A stretch of 64,000 nucleotides of DNA from Gordius sp. MW1 (taxonomy: Eukaryota > Nematomorpha > Gordioida > Gordea > Gordiidae), in contig OZ038526.1 in the NCBI GenBank assembly GCA_964036665.1, positions 16,182,001-16,246,000 of the forward strand, written 5' to 3'. Positions within the stretch are counted from its first letter, which is position 1; each line of letters starts with the position of its first letter. The translations under genes were made by a program, and so were the position numbers. Below, piece after piece: positions 1-13,979 of this stretch. A model generated the notes under the pieces. It was not told where the DNA came from. It did not search any database and saw only the letters and a list, made by a program, of their open reading frames with translations.

Positions 1-1370
1 AAATAAATATTTTTACCTCAAAATTTTTCACATATTTTTCTTTGAACCGTATTCATCCGATGAAAGTTGTCGTTTTCAGACGTGGTTTCTATGATCCCAA
101 GTAAAAATTTATCAGAATCTAAAAACTATCACTTTGAAATCATGATAGCATAGAGCAGTTTTCAAAAATTAAGCACTCACGTTGCGATACAACAAACTAA
201 TCGCAACAATAAAACGTTGTCTTTTGTCAAAATGATAGTTCTCGCAGCTTAAAACCTCTTTTCGGAAGTCAATCGAGGATAATAGGATTCTCAATTGGCT
301 TACTTATATAAATTTTTTCATGCTCTTTCACATAGAATCAAAAAAAAATAAAAAAATTTACCTCAAAATTTTTCACATAATTTCTTTGAACCGTATTCAT
401 CCGATGAAAGTTGTCGTTTTCAGACGTGGTTTCTATGATCCCAAGTAAAAATTTATCAGAATCTAAAAACTATCACTTTGAAATCATGATCGCATAGAGC
501 AGTTTTCAAAAATTAAGCACTCACGTTGCGATACAACAAACTAATCGCAACAATAAAACGTTGTCTTTTGTCAAAATGATAGTTCTCGCAGCTTAAAACC
601 TCTTTTCGGAAGTCAATCGAGGATAATAGGATTCTCAAATTGGCTTACTTTTATATATTTTTTCATGCTCTTTCACATAGAATCAAAAAAAATAAATATT
701 TTTACCTCAAAATTTTCACATATTTTTCTTTGAACCGTATTCATCCGATGAAAGTTGTCGTTTTCAGACGTGGTTTCTATGATCCCAAGTAAAAATTTAT
801 CAGAATCTAAAAACTATCACTTTGAAATCATGATCGCATAGAGCAGTTTTCAAAAATTAAGCACTCACGTTGCGATACAACAAACTAATCGCAACAATAA
901 AACGTTGTCTTTTGAAAATCATAGTTCTCGCAGATTAAAACCTCTTTTCGGAAGTCAATCGAGGATAATAGGATTCCCAAATTGGCTTACTTATATATAT
1001 TTTTTCATGCTCTTTCACATAGAATCGAAAAAAATAAAAAATTTTACCTCAAAATTTTTCACATAATTTCTTTGAACCGTATTCATCCGATGAAAGTTGT
1101 CGTTTTCAGACGTGGTTTCTATGATCCCAAGTAAAAATTTATCAGAATTTAAAAACTATTAATTTGAAATCATGATCGCATAGAGCAGTTTTCAAAAATT
1201 AAGCACCCACGTTGCGATACAACAAACTAATGGCAACAATAAAACGTTGTCTTTTGTCAAAATGATAGTTCTCGCAGCTTAAAACCTCTTTTCGGAAGTC
1301 AATCGAGGATAATAGGATTCTCAAATTGGCTTACTTTTATATATTTTTTCATGCTTTTTCACATAGAATC

Positions 1371-2060
1371 GAAAAAAATAAATATTTTTACCTCAAAATT
1401 TTTCATATATTTTTCTTTGAACCGTATTCATCCGATGAAAGTTGTCGTTTTCAGACGTGGTTTCTATGATCCCAAGTAAATCTTTATCAGAATCTAAAAA
1501 CTATTACTTTGAAATCATGATCGCATAGAGCAGTTTTCAAAAATTAAGCACTCACGTTGCGATACAACAAACTAATAGCAACAATAAAACGTTGTCTTTT
1601 GTCAAAATGATAGTTCTCGCAGCTTAAAACCTCTTTTCGGAAGTCAATCGAGGATAATAGGATTCTCAAATTGGCTTACTTTTATATATTTTTTCATGCT
1701 TTTTCACATAGAATCGAAAAAAATAAATATTTTTACCTCAAAATTTTTCATATATTTTTCTTTGAACCGTATTCATCCGATGAAAGTTGTCGTTTTCAGA
1801 CGTGGTTTCTATGATCCCAAGTAAATCTTTATCAGAATCTAAAAACTATTACTTTGAAATCATGATCGCATAGAGCAGTTTTTAAAAATTAAGCACTCAC
1901 GTTGCGATACAACAAACTAATAGCAACAATAAAACGTTGTCTTTTGTCAAAATGATAGTTCTCGCAGCTTAAAACCTCTTTTCGGAAGTCAATCGAGGAT
2001 AATAGGATTCTCAAATTGGCTTACTTTTATATATTTTTTCATGCTTTTTCACATAGAATC
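1371..2060 (+). repeat. Two nearly identical consecutive monomers
   Basis: The unit starting near 1371 and the next near 1716 share all marker variants, including TTTCATATATTT, GTAAATCTTTATC and AATAGCAAC, at exactly 345-bp spacing. This points to a recent single-unit duplication. A related run is seen at 6130-6480, so this variant has also been copied over about 4.8 kb. Confidence 0.7.
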
Positions 2061-5000
2061 GAAAAAAATAAATATTTTTACCTCAAAATTTTTCATATAT
2101 TTTTCTTTGAACCGTATTCATCCGATGAAAGTTGTCGTTTTCAGACGTGGTTTCTATGATCCCAAGTAAAACTTTATCAGAATCTAAAAACTATTACTTT
2201 GAAATCATGATCGCATAGAGCAGTTTTCAAAAATTAAGCACTCACGTTGCGATACAACAAACTAATCGCAACAATAAACGTTGTCTTTTGTCAAAATGAT
2301 AGTTCTCGCAGCTTAAAACCTCTTTTCGGAAGTCAATCGAGGATGGATTCTCAAATTGGCTTACTTTTATATATTTTTTCATGCTCTTTCACATAGAATC
2401 AAAAAAAATAAATATTTTTACCTCAAAATTTTCACATATTTTTCTTTGAACCGTATTCATCCGATGAAAGTTGTCGTTTTCAGACGTGGTTTCTATGATC
2501 CCAAGTAAAAATTTATCAGAATCTAAAAACTATTACTTTGAAATCATGATCGCATAGAGCAGTTTTCAAAAATTAAGCACTCACGTTGCGATACAACAAA
2601 CTAATCGCAACAATAAAACGTTGTCTTTTGTCAAAATGATAGTTCTCGCAGCTTAAAACCTCTTTTCGGAAGTCAATCGAGGATAATAGGATCTTAAATT
2701 GGCTTACTTTTATATATTTTTTCATGCTCTTTCACATAGAATCAAAAAAAATAAATATTTTTACCTCAAAATTTTTCACATATTTTTCTTTGAACCGTAT
2801 TCATCCGATGAAAGTTGTCGTTTTCAGACGTGGTTTCTATGATCCCAAGTAAAAATTTATCAGAATCTAAAAACTATTACTTTGAAATCATGATCGCATA
2901 GAGCAGTTTTCAAAAATTAAGCACTCACGTTGCGATACAACAAACTAATCGCAACAATAAAACGTTGTCTTTTGTCAAAATGATAGTTCTCGCAGCTTAA
3001 AACCTCTTCGGAAGTCAATCGAGGATAATAGGATTCACTTTTATATATTTTTTCATGCTCTTTCACATAGAATCAAAAAAAATAAATATTTTTACCTCAA
3101 AATTTTCACATATTTTTCTTTGAATCGTATTCATCCGATGAAAGTTGTCGTTTTCAGACGTGGTTTCTATGATCCCAAGTAAAAATTTATCAGAATCTAA
3201 AAACTATCACTTTGAAATCATGATCGCATAGAGCAGTTTTCAAAAATTAAGCACTCACGTTGCGATACAACAAACTAATCGCAACAATAAAACGTTGTCT
3301 TTTGTCAAAATGATAGTTCTCGCAGCTTAAAACCTCTTTTCGGAAGTCAATCGAGGATAATAGGATTCTCAATTGGCTTACTTATATATATTTTTTCATG
3401 CTCTTTCACATAGAATCGAAAAAAATAAAAAATTTTACCTCAAAATTTTTCACATAATTTCTTTGAACCGTATTCATCCGATGAAAGTTGTCGTTTTCAG
3501 ACGTGGTTTCTATGATCCCAAGTAAAAATTTATCAGAATCTAAAAACTATCACTTTGAAATCATGATCGCATAGAGCAGTTTTCAAAAATTAAGCACTCA
3601 CGTTGCGATACAACAAACTAATCGCAACAATAAAACGTTGTCTTTTGTCAAAATGATAGTTCTCGCAGCTTAAAACCTCTTTTCGGAAGTCAATCGAGGA
3701 TAATAGGATTCTCAAATTGGCTTACTTTTATATATTTTTTCATGCTCTTTCACATAGAATCAAAAAAAATAAATATTTTTACCTCAAAATTTTCACATAT
3801 TTTTCTTTGAACCGTATTCATCCGATGAAAATTGTCGTTTTCAGACGTGGTTTCTATGATCCCAAGTAAAAATTTATCAGAATCTAAAAACTATCACTTT
3901 GAAATCATGATCGCATAGAGCAGTTTTCAAAAATTAAGCACTCACGTTGCGATACAACAAACTAATCGCAACAATAAAACGTTGTCTTTTGTCAAAATGA
4001 TAGTTCTCGCAGCTTAAAACCTCTTTTCGGAAGTCAATCGAGGATAATAGGATTCTCAAATTGGCTTACTTTTATATATTTTTTCATGCTCTTTCACATA
4101 GAATCAAAAAAAATAAATATTTTTACCTCAAAATTTTCACATATTTTTCTTTGAACCGTATTCATCCGATGAAAATTGTCGTTTTCAGACGTGGTTTCTA
4201 TGATCCCAAGTAAAAATTTATCAGAATCTAAAAACTATTAATTTGAAATCATGATCGCATAGAGCAGTTTTCAAAAATTAAGCACTCACGTTGCGATACA
4301 ACAAACTAATCGCAACAATAAAACGTTGTCTTTTGTCAAAATGATAGTTCTCGCAGCTTAAAACCTCTTTTCGGAAGTCAATCGAGGATAATAGGATTCT
4401 CAAATTGGCTTACTTTTATATATTTTTTCATGCTCTTTCACATAGAATCGAAAAAAATAAATATTTTTACCTCAAAATTTTTCACATAATTTCTTTGAAC
4501 CGTATTCATCCGATGAAAGTTGTCGTTTTCAGACGTGGTTTCTATGATCCTAAGTAAATCTTTATCAGAATCTAAAAACTATTACTTTGAAATCATGATC
4601 GCATAGAGCAGTTTTCAAAAATTAAGCACCCACGTTGCGATACAACAAACTAATGGCAACAATAAAACGTTGTCTTTTGTCAAAATGATAGTTCTCGCAG
4701 CTTAAAACCTCTTTTCGGAAGTCAATCGAGGATAATAGGATTCTCAAATTGGCTTACTTTTATATATTTTTTCATGCTCTTTCACATAGAATCGAAAAAA
4801 ATAAAAAATTTTACCTCAAAATATTTCACATATTTTTCTTTGAACCGTATTCATCCGATGAAAGTTGTCGTTTTCAGACGTGGTTTCTATGATCCCAAGT
4901 AAAAATTTATCAGAATTTAAAAACTATTACTTTGAAATCATGATCGCATAGAGCAGTTTTCAAAAATTAAGCACTCACGTTGCGATACAACAAATAATCG

Positions 5001-8000
5001 CAACAATAAAACGTTGTCTTTTGTCAAATGATAGTTCTCGCAGCTTAAAACCTCTTTTCGGAAGTCAATCGAGGATAATAGGATTCTCAAATTGGCTTAC
5101 TTTTATATATTTTTTCATGCTCTTTCACATAGAATCGAAAAAAATAAATATTTTTACCTCAAAATTTTTCATATATTTTTCTTTGAACCGTATTCATCCG
5201 ATGAAAGTTGTCGTTTTCAGACGTGGTTTCTATGATCCCAAGTAAAAATTTATCCGAATTTAAAAACTATTACTTTGAAATCATGATCGCATAGAGCAGT
5301 TTTCAAAAATTAAGCACTCACGTTGCGATACAACAAACTAATCGCAACAATAAAACGTTGTCTTTTGTCAAAATGATAGTTCTCGCAGCTCAAAACCACT
5401 TTTCGGAAGTCAATCGAGGATAATAGGATTCTCAAATTGGCTTACTTTTATATATTTTTTCATGCTCTTTCACATAGAATCGAAAAAAATAAATATTTTT
5501 ACCTCAAAAATTTTCACATATTTTTCTTTGAACCGTATTCATCCGATGAAAGTTGTCGTTTTCAGACGTGGTTTCTATGATCTCAACTAAAAATTTATCA
5601 GAATCTAAAAACTATTACTTTGAAATCATGATCGCATAGAGCAGTTTTCAAAAATTAAGCACTCACGTTGCGATACAACAAACTAATCGCAACAATAAAA
5701 CGTTGTCTTTTGTCAAAATGATAGTTCTCGCAGCTTAAAACCTCTTTTCGGAAGTCAATCGAGGATAATAGGATTCCCAAATTGGCTTACTTATATATAT
5801 TTTTTCATGCTCTTTCACATAGAATCGAAAAAAATAAATATTTTTACCTCAAAATTTTCACATATTTTTCTTTGAACCGTATTCATCCGATGAAAGTTGT
5901 CGTTTTCAGACGTGGTTTCCATGATCCCAAGTAAAAATTTATCAGAATCTAAAAACTATCACTTTGAAATCATGATCGCATAGAGCAGTTTTCAAAAATT
6001 AAGCACCCACGTTGCGATACAACAAACTAATCGCAACAATAAAACGTTGTCTTTTGTCAAAATGATAGTTCTCGCAGCTTAAAACCTCTTTTCGGAAGTC
6101 AATCGAGGATAATAGGATTCTCAAATTGGCTTACTTTTATATATTTTTTCATGCTTTTTCACATAGAATCGAAAAAAATAAATATTTTTACCTCAAAATT
6201 TTTCATATATTTTTCTTTGAACCGTATTCATCCGATGAAAGTTGTCGTTTTCAGACGTGGTTTCTATGATCCCAAGTAAATCTTTATCAGAATCTAAAAA
6301 CTATTACTTTGAAATCATGATCGCATAGAGCAGTTTTCAAAAATTAAGCACTCACGTTGCGATACAACAAACTAATAGCAACAATAAAACGTTGTCTTTT
6401 GTCAAAATGATAGTTCTCGCAGATTAAAACCTCTTTTCGGAAGTCAATCGAGGATAATAGGATTCTCAAATTGGCTTACTTTTATATATTTTTTCATGCT
6501 TTTTCACATAGAATCGAAAAAAATAAAAAATTTTACCTCAAAATTTTTCACATATTTTTCTTTGAACCGTATTCATCCGATAAGTTGTCGTTTTCAGACG
6601 TGGTTTCTATGATCCCAAGTAAATCTTTTTCAGAATCTAAAAACTATTACTTTGAAATCATGATCGCATAGAGCAGTTTTCAAAAATTAAGCACTCACGT
6701 TGCGATACAACAAACTAATCGCAACAATAAAACGTTGTCTTTTGTCAAAATGATAGTTCTCGCAGCTTAAAACCTCTTTTCGGAAGTCAATCGAATAGGA
6801 TTCTCAAATTGGCTTACTTTTATATATTTTTTTATGCTCTTTCACATAGAATCGAAAAAAATAAAAAATTTTACCTCAAAAATTTTCACATATTTTTCTT
6901 TGAACCGTATTCATCCGATGAAAGTTGTCGTTTTCAGACGTGGTTTCTATGATCCCAAGTAAAAATTTATCAGAATCTAAAAACTATCACTTTGAAATCA
7001 TGATCGCATAGAGCAGTTTTCAAAAATTAAGCACTCACGTTGCGATACAACAAACTAATCGCAACAATAAAACGTTGTCTTTTGTCAAAATGATAGTTCT
7101 CGCAGCTTAAAACCTCTTTTCGGAAGTCAATCGAGGATAATAGGATTCTCAAATTGGCTTACTTATATATATTTTTTCATGCTCTTTCACATAGAATCGA
7201 AAAAAATAAAAAATTTTACCTCAAAATATTTCACATATTTTTCTTTGAACCGTATTCATCCGATGAAAGTTGTCGTTTTCAGACGTGGTTTCTATGATCC
7301 CAAGTAAAAATTTATCAGAATTTAAAAACTATTACTTTGAAATCATGATCGCATAGAGCAGTTTTCAAAAATTAAGCACTCACGTTGCGATACAACAAAT
7401 AATCGCAACAATAAAACGTTGTCTTTTGTCAAAATGATAGTTCTCGCAGCTTAAAACCTCTTTTCGGAAGTCAATCGAGGATAATAGGATTCTCAAATTG
7501 GCTTACTTTTATATATTTTTTCATGCTCTTTCACATAGAATCGAAAAAAATAAATATTTTTACCTCAAAATTTTTCATATATTTTTCTTTGAACCGTATT
7601 CATCCGATGAAAGTTGTCGTTTTCAGACGTGGTTTCTATGATCCCAAGTAAAAATTTATCAGAATTTAAAAACTATTACTTTGAAATCATGATCGCATAG
7701 AGCAGTTTTCAAAAATTAAGCACTCACGTTGCGATACAACAAATAATCGCAACAATAAAACGTTGTCTTTTGTCAAAATGATAGTTCTCGCAGCTTAAAA
7801 CCTCTTTTCGGAAGTCAATCGAGGATAATAGGATTCTCAAATTGGCTTACTTTTATATATTTTTTCATGCTCTTTCACATAGAATCGAAAAAAATAAATA
7901 TTTTTACCTCAAAATTTTTCATATATTTTTCTTTGAACCGTATTCATCCGATGAAAGTTGTCGTTTTCAGACGTGGTTTCTATGATCCCAAGTAAAAATT

Positions 8001-8999
8001 TATCCGAATTTAAAAACTATTACTTTGAAATCATGATCGCATAGAGCAGTTTTCAAAAATTAAGCACTCACGTTGCGATACAACAAATAATCGCAACAAT
8101 AAAACGTTGTCTTTTGTCAAAATGATAGTTCTCGCAGCTTAAAACCTCTTTTCGGAAGTCAATCGAGGATAATAGGATTCTCAAATTGGCTTACTTTTAT
8201 ATATTTTTTCATGCTCTTTCACATAGAATCGAAAAAAATAAATATTTTTACCTCAAAAATTTTCACATATTTTTCTTTGAACCGTATTCATCCGATGAAA
8301 GTTGTCGTTTTCAGACGTGGTTTCTATGATCCCAAGTAAAAATTTATCAGAATCTAAAAACTATCACTTTGAAATCATGATCGCATAGCAGTTTTCAAAA
8401 ATTAAGCACTCACGTTGCGATACAACAAACTAATCGCAACAATAAAACGTTGTCTTTTGTCAAAATGATAGTTCTCGCAGCTTAAAACCTCTTTTCGGAA
8501 GTCAATCGAGGATAATAGGATTCCCAAATTGGCTTACTTATATATATTTTTTCATGCTCTTTTACATAGAATCGAAAAAAATAAAAAATTTTACCTCAAA
8601 ATTTTTCACATAATTTCTTTGAACCTTATTCATGCGATGAAAGTTGTCGTTTTCAGACGTGGTTGATCCCTAGTAAAAATTTATCAGAATTTAAAAACTA
8701 TTACTTTGAAATCATGATCGCATAGAGCAGTTTTCAAAAATTAAGCACTCACGTTGCGATACAACAAACTAATCGCAACAATAAAACGTTGTCTTTTGTC
8801 AAAATGATAGTTCTCGCAGCTTAAAACCTCTTTTCGGAAGTCAATCGAGGATAATAGGATTCTCAAATTGGCTTACTTTTATATATTTTTTCATGCTCTT
8901 TCACATAGAATCGAAAAAAATAAAAAATTTTACCTCAAAAATTTTCACATATTTTTCTTTGAACCGTATTCATCCGATGAAAGTTGTCGTTTTCAGACG

Positions 9000-9650
9000 T
9001 GGTTTCTATGATCCCAAGTAAAAATTTATCAGAATTTAAAAACTATTAATTTGAAATCATGATCGCATAGAGCAGTTTTCAAAAATTAAGCACCAACGTT
9101 GCGATACAACAAACTAATGGCAACAATAAAACGTTGTCTTTTGTCAAAATGATAGTTCTCGCAGCTTAAAACCTCTTTTCGGAAGTCAATCGAGGATAAT
9201 AGGATTCTCAAATTGGCTTACTTTTATATATTTTTTCATGCTTTTTCACATAGAATCGAAAAAAATAAATATTTTTACCTCAAAATTTTTCATATATTTT
9301 TCTTTGAACCGTATTCATCCGATGAAAGTTGTCGTTTTCAGACGTGGTTTCTATGATCCCAAGTAAATCTTTATCAGAATCTAAAAACTATTACTTTGAA
9401 ATCATGATCGCATAGAGCAGTTTTCAAAAATTAAGCACTCACGTTGCGATACAACAAACTAATAGCAACAATAAAACGTTGTCTTTTGTCAAAATGATAG
9501 TTCTCGCAGCTTAAAACCTCTTTTCGGAAGTCAATCGAGGATAATAGGATTCTCAAATTGGCTTACTTTTATATATTTTTTCATGCTCTTTCACATAGAA
9601 TCGAAAAAAATAAAAAAATTTACCTCAAAAATTTTCACATATTTTTCTTT
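9000..9650 (+). repeat. Module copied 29,010 bp away (copy 1)
   Basis: The pair of units carrying ATTAATTTG (9045), AATGGCAAC, TTTCATATATTT and GTAAATCTTT (9361 for AAGTAAAT) recurs at 38010-38660 with the same order and a constant offset of 29,010 bp. A similar pair lies at about 1110-1700. The copies differ at a few sites, for example CACCAACG here against CACCCACG there. Confidence 0.6.
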
Positions 9651-10444
9651 GAACCGTATTCATCCGATAAGTTGCCGTTTTCAGACGTGGTTTCTATGAT
9701 CCCAAGTAAAAATTTATCAGAATCTAAAAACTATTACTTTGAAATCATGATCGCATAGAGCAGTTTTCAAAAATTAAGCAATCAAGTTGCGATACAACAA
9801 ACTAATCGCAACAATAAAACGTTGTCTTTTGTCAAAATGATAGTTCTCGCAGCTTAAAACCTCTTTTCGGAAGTCAATCGAGGATAATAGCATTCTCAAA
9901 TTGGCTTACTTTTATATATTTTTTTATGCTCTTTCACATAGAATCGAAAAAAATAAAAAAATTTACCTCAAAAATTTTCACATATTTTTCTTTGAACCGT
10001 ATTCATCCGATGAAAGTTGTCGTTTTCAGACGTGGTTTCTATGATCCCAAGTAAAAATTTATCAGAATTTAAAAACTATTACTTTGAAATCATGATCGCA
10101 TAGAGCAGTTTTCAAAAATTAAGCAATCAAGTTGCGATACAACAAACTAATCGCAACAATAAAACGTTGTCTTTTGTCAAAATGATAGTTCTCGCAGCTT
10201 AAAACCTCTTTTCGGAAGTCAATCGAGGATAATAGCATTCTCAAATTGGCTTACTTTTATATATTTTTTTATGCTCTTTCACATAGAATCGAAAAAAATA
10301 AAAAAATTTACCTCAAAAATTTTCACATATTTTTCTTTGAACCGTATTCATCCGATGAAAGTTGTCGTTTTCAGACGTGGTTTCTATGATCCCAAGTAAA
10401 AATTTATCAGAATTTAAAAACTATTACTTTGAAATCATGATCGT

Positions 10445-11910
10445 ATAGAGCAGTTTTCAAAAATTAAGCACCCACGTTGCGATACAACAAACTAATCGCA
10501 ACAATAAAACGTTGTCTTTTGTCAAAATGATAGTTCTCGCAGCTCAAAACCTCTTTTCGGAAGTCAATCGAGGATAATAGGATTCTCAAATTGGCTTACT
10601 TTTATATATTTTTTCATGCTCTTTCACATAGAATCGAAAAAAATAAATATCTTTGCCTCAAAAATTTTCACATATTTTTCTTTGAACCGTATTCATCCGA
10701 TGAAAGTTGTCGTTTTCAGACGTGGTTTCTATGATCCCAAGTAAAAATTTATCAGAATCTAAAAACTATCACTTTGAAATCATGATCGCATAGAGCAGTT
10801 TTCAAAAATTAAGCACTCACGTTGCGATACAACAAACTAATCGCAACAATAAAACGTTGTCTTTTGTCAAAATGATAGTTCTCGCAGCTTAAAACCTCTT
10901 TTCGGAAGTCAATCGAGGATAAGAGGATTCTAAAATTGGCTTACTTTTATATATTTTTTCATGCTCTTTCACATAGAATCGACAAAAAAAAATTTTTTAC
11001 CTCAATATTTTTCACATATTTTTCTTTGAACCGTATTCATCCGATGAAAGTTGTCGTTTTCAGACGTGGTTTCCATGATCCCAAGTAAAAATTTATCAGA
11101 ATTTAAAAACTATTACTTTGAAATCATGATCGCATAGAGCAGTTTTCAAAAATTAAGCACTCACGTTGCGATACAACAAACTAATCGCAACAATAAAACG
11201 TTGTCTTTTGTCAAAATGATAGTTCTCGCAGCTTAAAACCTCTTTTCGGAAGTCAATCGAGGATAATAGGATTCTCAAATTGGCTTACTTTTATATATTT
11301 TTTCATGCTCTTTCACATAGAATCGAAAAAAATAAATATTTTTGCCTCAAAATTTTTCACATATTTTTCTTTGAACCGTATTCATCCGGTGAAAGTTGTC
11401 GTTTTCAGACGTGGTTTCTATGATCCCAAGTAAAAATTTATCAGAATCTAAAAACTATTACTTTGAAATCATGATCGCATAGAGCAGTTTTCAAAAATTA
11501 AGCACTCACGTTGCGATACAACAAACTAATCGCAACAATAAAACGTTGTCTTTTGTCAAAATGATATTTCTCGCAGCTTAAAACCTCTTTTCGGAAGTCA
11601 ATCGAGGATAATAGGATTCTCAAATTGGCTTACTTTTATATATTTTTTCATGCTCTTTCACATAGAATCGAAAAAAATAAATATTTTTGCCTCAAAATTT
11701 TTCACATATTTTTCTTTGAACCGTATTCATCCGGTGAAAGTTGTCGTTTTCAGACGTGGTTTCTATGATCCCAAGTAAAAATTTATCAGAATCTAAAAAC
11801 TATTACTTTGAAATCATGATCGCATAGAGCAGTTTTCAAAAATTAAGCACTCACGTTGCGATACAACAAACTAATCGCAACAATAAAACGTTGTCTTTTG
11901 TCAAAATGAT
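10445..11910 (+). repeat. 2069-bp-spaced duplication, copy A
   Basis: Shares rare markers at a constant 2069-bp offset with 12514-13979: CCCACG (10471/12540), AGAGGATTCTAAAATTGG (10922/12991), the unusual linker GACAAAAAAAAATTTTTTACC (10981/13050, shown here by its key parts) and GATATTTCT (11563/13632). 2069 bp equals six monomers less one base. The match ends where GTTGTCGCAG (11912) faces GTTCTCGCAG (13981). Confidence 0.75.
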
Positions 11911-12513
11911 AGTTGTCGCAGCTTAAAACCTCTTTTCGGAAGTCAATCGAGGATAATAGGATTCTCAAATTGGCTTACTTTTATATATTTTTTCATGCTC
12001 TTTCACATAGAATCGAAAAAAATAAATATTTTTGCCTCAAAATTTTTCACATATTTTTCTTTGAACCGTATTCATCCGGTGAAAGTTGTCGTTTTCAGAC
12101 GTGGTTTCTATGATCCCAAGTAAAAATTTATCAGAATCTAAAAACTATTACTTTGAAATCATGATCGCATAGAGCAGTTTTCAAAAATTAAGCACTCACG
12201 TTGCGATACAACAAACTAATCGCAACAATAAAACGTTGTCTTTTGTCAAAATGATAGTTCTCGCAGCTTAAAACCTCTTTTCGGAAGTCAATCGAGGATA
12301 ATAGGATTCTCAAATTGGCTTACTTTTATATATTTTTTCATGCTCTTTCACATAGAATCGAAAAAAATAAATATTTTTGCCTCAAAATTTTTCACATATT
12401 TTTCTTTGAACCGTATTCATCCGGTGAAAGTTGTCGTTTTCAGACGTGGTTTCTATGATCCCAAGTAAAAATTTATCAGAATCTAAAAACTATTACTTTG
12501 AAATCATGATCGC

Positions 12514-13979
12514 ATAGAGCAGTTTTCAAAAATTAAGCACCCACGTTGCGATACAACAAACTAATCGCAACAATAAAACGTTGTCTTTTGTCAAAATGAT
12601 AGTTCTCGCAGCTCAAAACCTCTTTTCGGAAGTCAATCGAGGATAATAGGATTCTCAAATTGGCTTACTTTTATATATTTTTTCATGCTCTTTCACATAG
12701 AATCGAAAAAAATAAATATCTTTGCCTCAAAAATTTTCACATATTTTTCTTTGAACCGTATTCATCCGATGAAAGTTGTCGTTTTCAGACGTGGTTTCTA
12801 TGATCCCAAGTAAAAATTTATCAGAATCTAAAAACTATCACTTTGAAATCATGATCGCATAGAGCAGTTTTCAAAAATTAAGCACTCACGTTGCGATACA
12901 ACAAACTAATCGCAACAATAAAACGTTGTCTTTTGTCAAAATGATAGTTCTCGCAGCTTAAAACCTCTTTTCGGAAGTCAATCGAGGATAAGAGGATTCT
13001 AAAATTGGCTTACTTTTATATATTTTTTCATGCTCTTTCACATAGAATCGACAAAAAAAAATTTTTTACCTTAATATTTTTCACATATTTTTCTTTGAAC
13101 CGTATTCATCCGATGAAAGTTGTCGTTTTCAGACGTGGTTTCCATGATCCCAAGTAAAAATTTATCAGAATTTAAAAACTATTACTTTGAAATCATGATC
13201 GCATAGAGCAGTTTTCAAAAATTAAGCACTCACGTTGCGATACAACAAACTAATCGCAACAATAAAACGTTGTCTTTTGTCAAAATGATAGTTCTCGCAG
13301 CTTAAAACCTCTTTTCGGAAGTCAATCGAGGATAATAGGATTCTCAAATTGGCTTACTTTTATATATTTTTTCATGCTCTTTCACATAGAATCGAAAAAA
13401 ATAAATATTTTTGCCTCAAAATTTTTCACATATTTTTCTTTGAACCGTATTCATCCGGTGAAAGTTGTCGTTTTCAGACGTGGTTTCTATGATCCCAAGT
13501 AAAAATTTATCAGAATCTAAAAACTATTACTTTGAAATCATGATCGCATAGAGCAGTTTTCAAAAATTAAACACTCACGTTGCGATACAACAAACTAATC
13601 GCAACAATAAAACGTTGTCTTTTGTCAAAATGATATTTCTCGCAGCTTAAAACCTCTTTTCGGAAGTCAATCGAGGATAATAGGATTCTCAAATTGGCTT
13701 ACTTTTATATATTTTTTCATGCTCTTTCACATAGAATCGAAAAAAATAAATATTTTTGCCTCAAAATTTTTCACATATTTTTCTTTGAACCGTATTCATC
13801 CGGTGAAAGTTGTCGTTTTCAGACGTGGTTTCTATGATCCCAAGTAAAAATTTATCAGAATCTAAAAACTATTACTTTGAAATCATGATCGCATAGAGCA
13901 GTTTTCAAAAATTAAGCACTCACGTTGCGATACAACAAACTAATCGCAACAATAAAACGTTGTCTTTTGTCAAAATGAT
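12514..13979 (+). repeat. 2069-bp-spaced duplication, copy B
   Basis: Near-identical to 10445-11910. Differences noticed include TACCTTAATA here against TACCTCAATA in copy A, and TTAAACAC (near 13568) against TTAAGCAC. The rarity of differences suggests a recent event that copied at least four consecutive monomers with a six-monomer register shift. Confidence 0.75.

Larger units (their letters stand above)
1..10444 (+). repeat. Satellite sub-region I: mixed monomer types, weak higher-order order
   Basis: About 30 units in which marker variants shuffle without one dominant multi-unit period. Markers include GTAAATCTTTATC (1476, 1821, 6276, 9365), ATTAATTTG (near 1159, 4235, 9045), CAAATAATCGC (4991, 7396, 7741, 8086) and CCCAAATTGG. 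Local duplications are visible, such as near-identical consecutive units at about 1380-2070 and 9780-10470, the latter sharing ATAGCATTC at 345-bp spacing. Small private deletions occur: 4 bp near 2345, 2 bp and 12 bp near 3007 and 3036, 5 bp near 6795. No gene is seen. Confidence 0.8.
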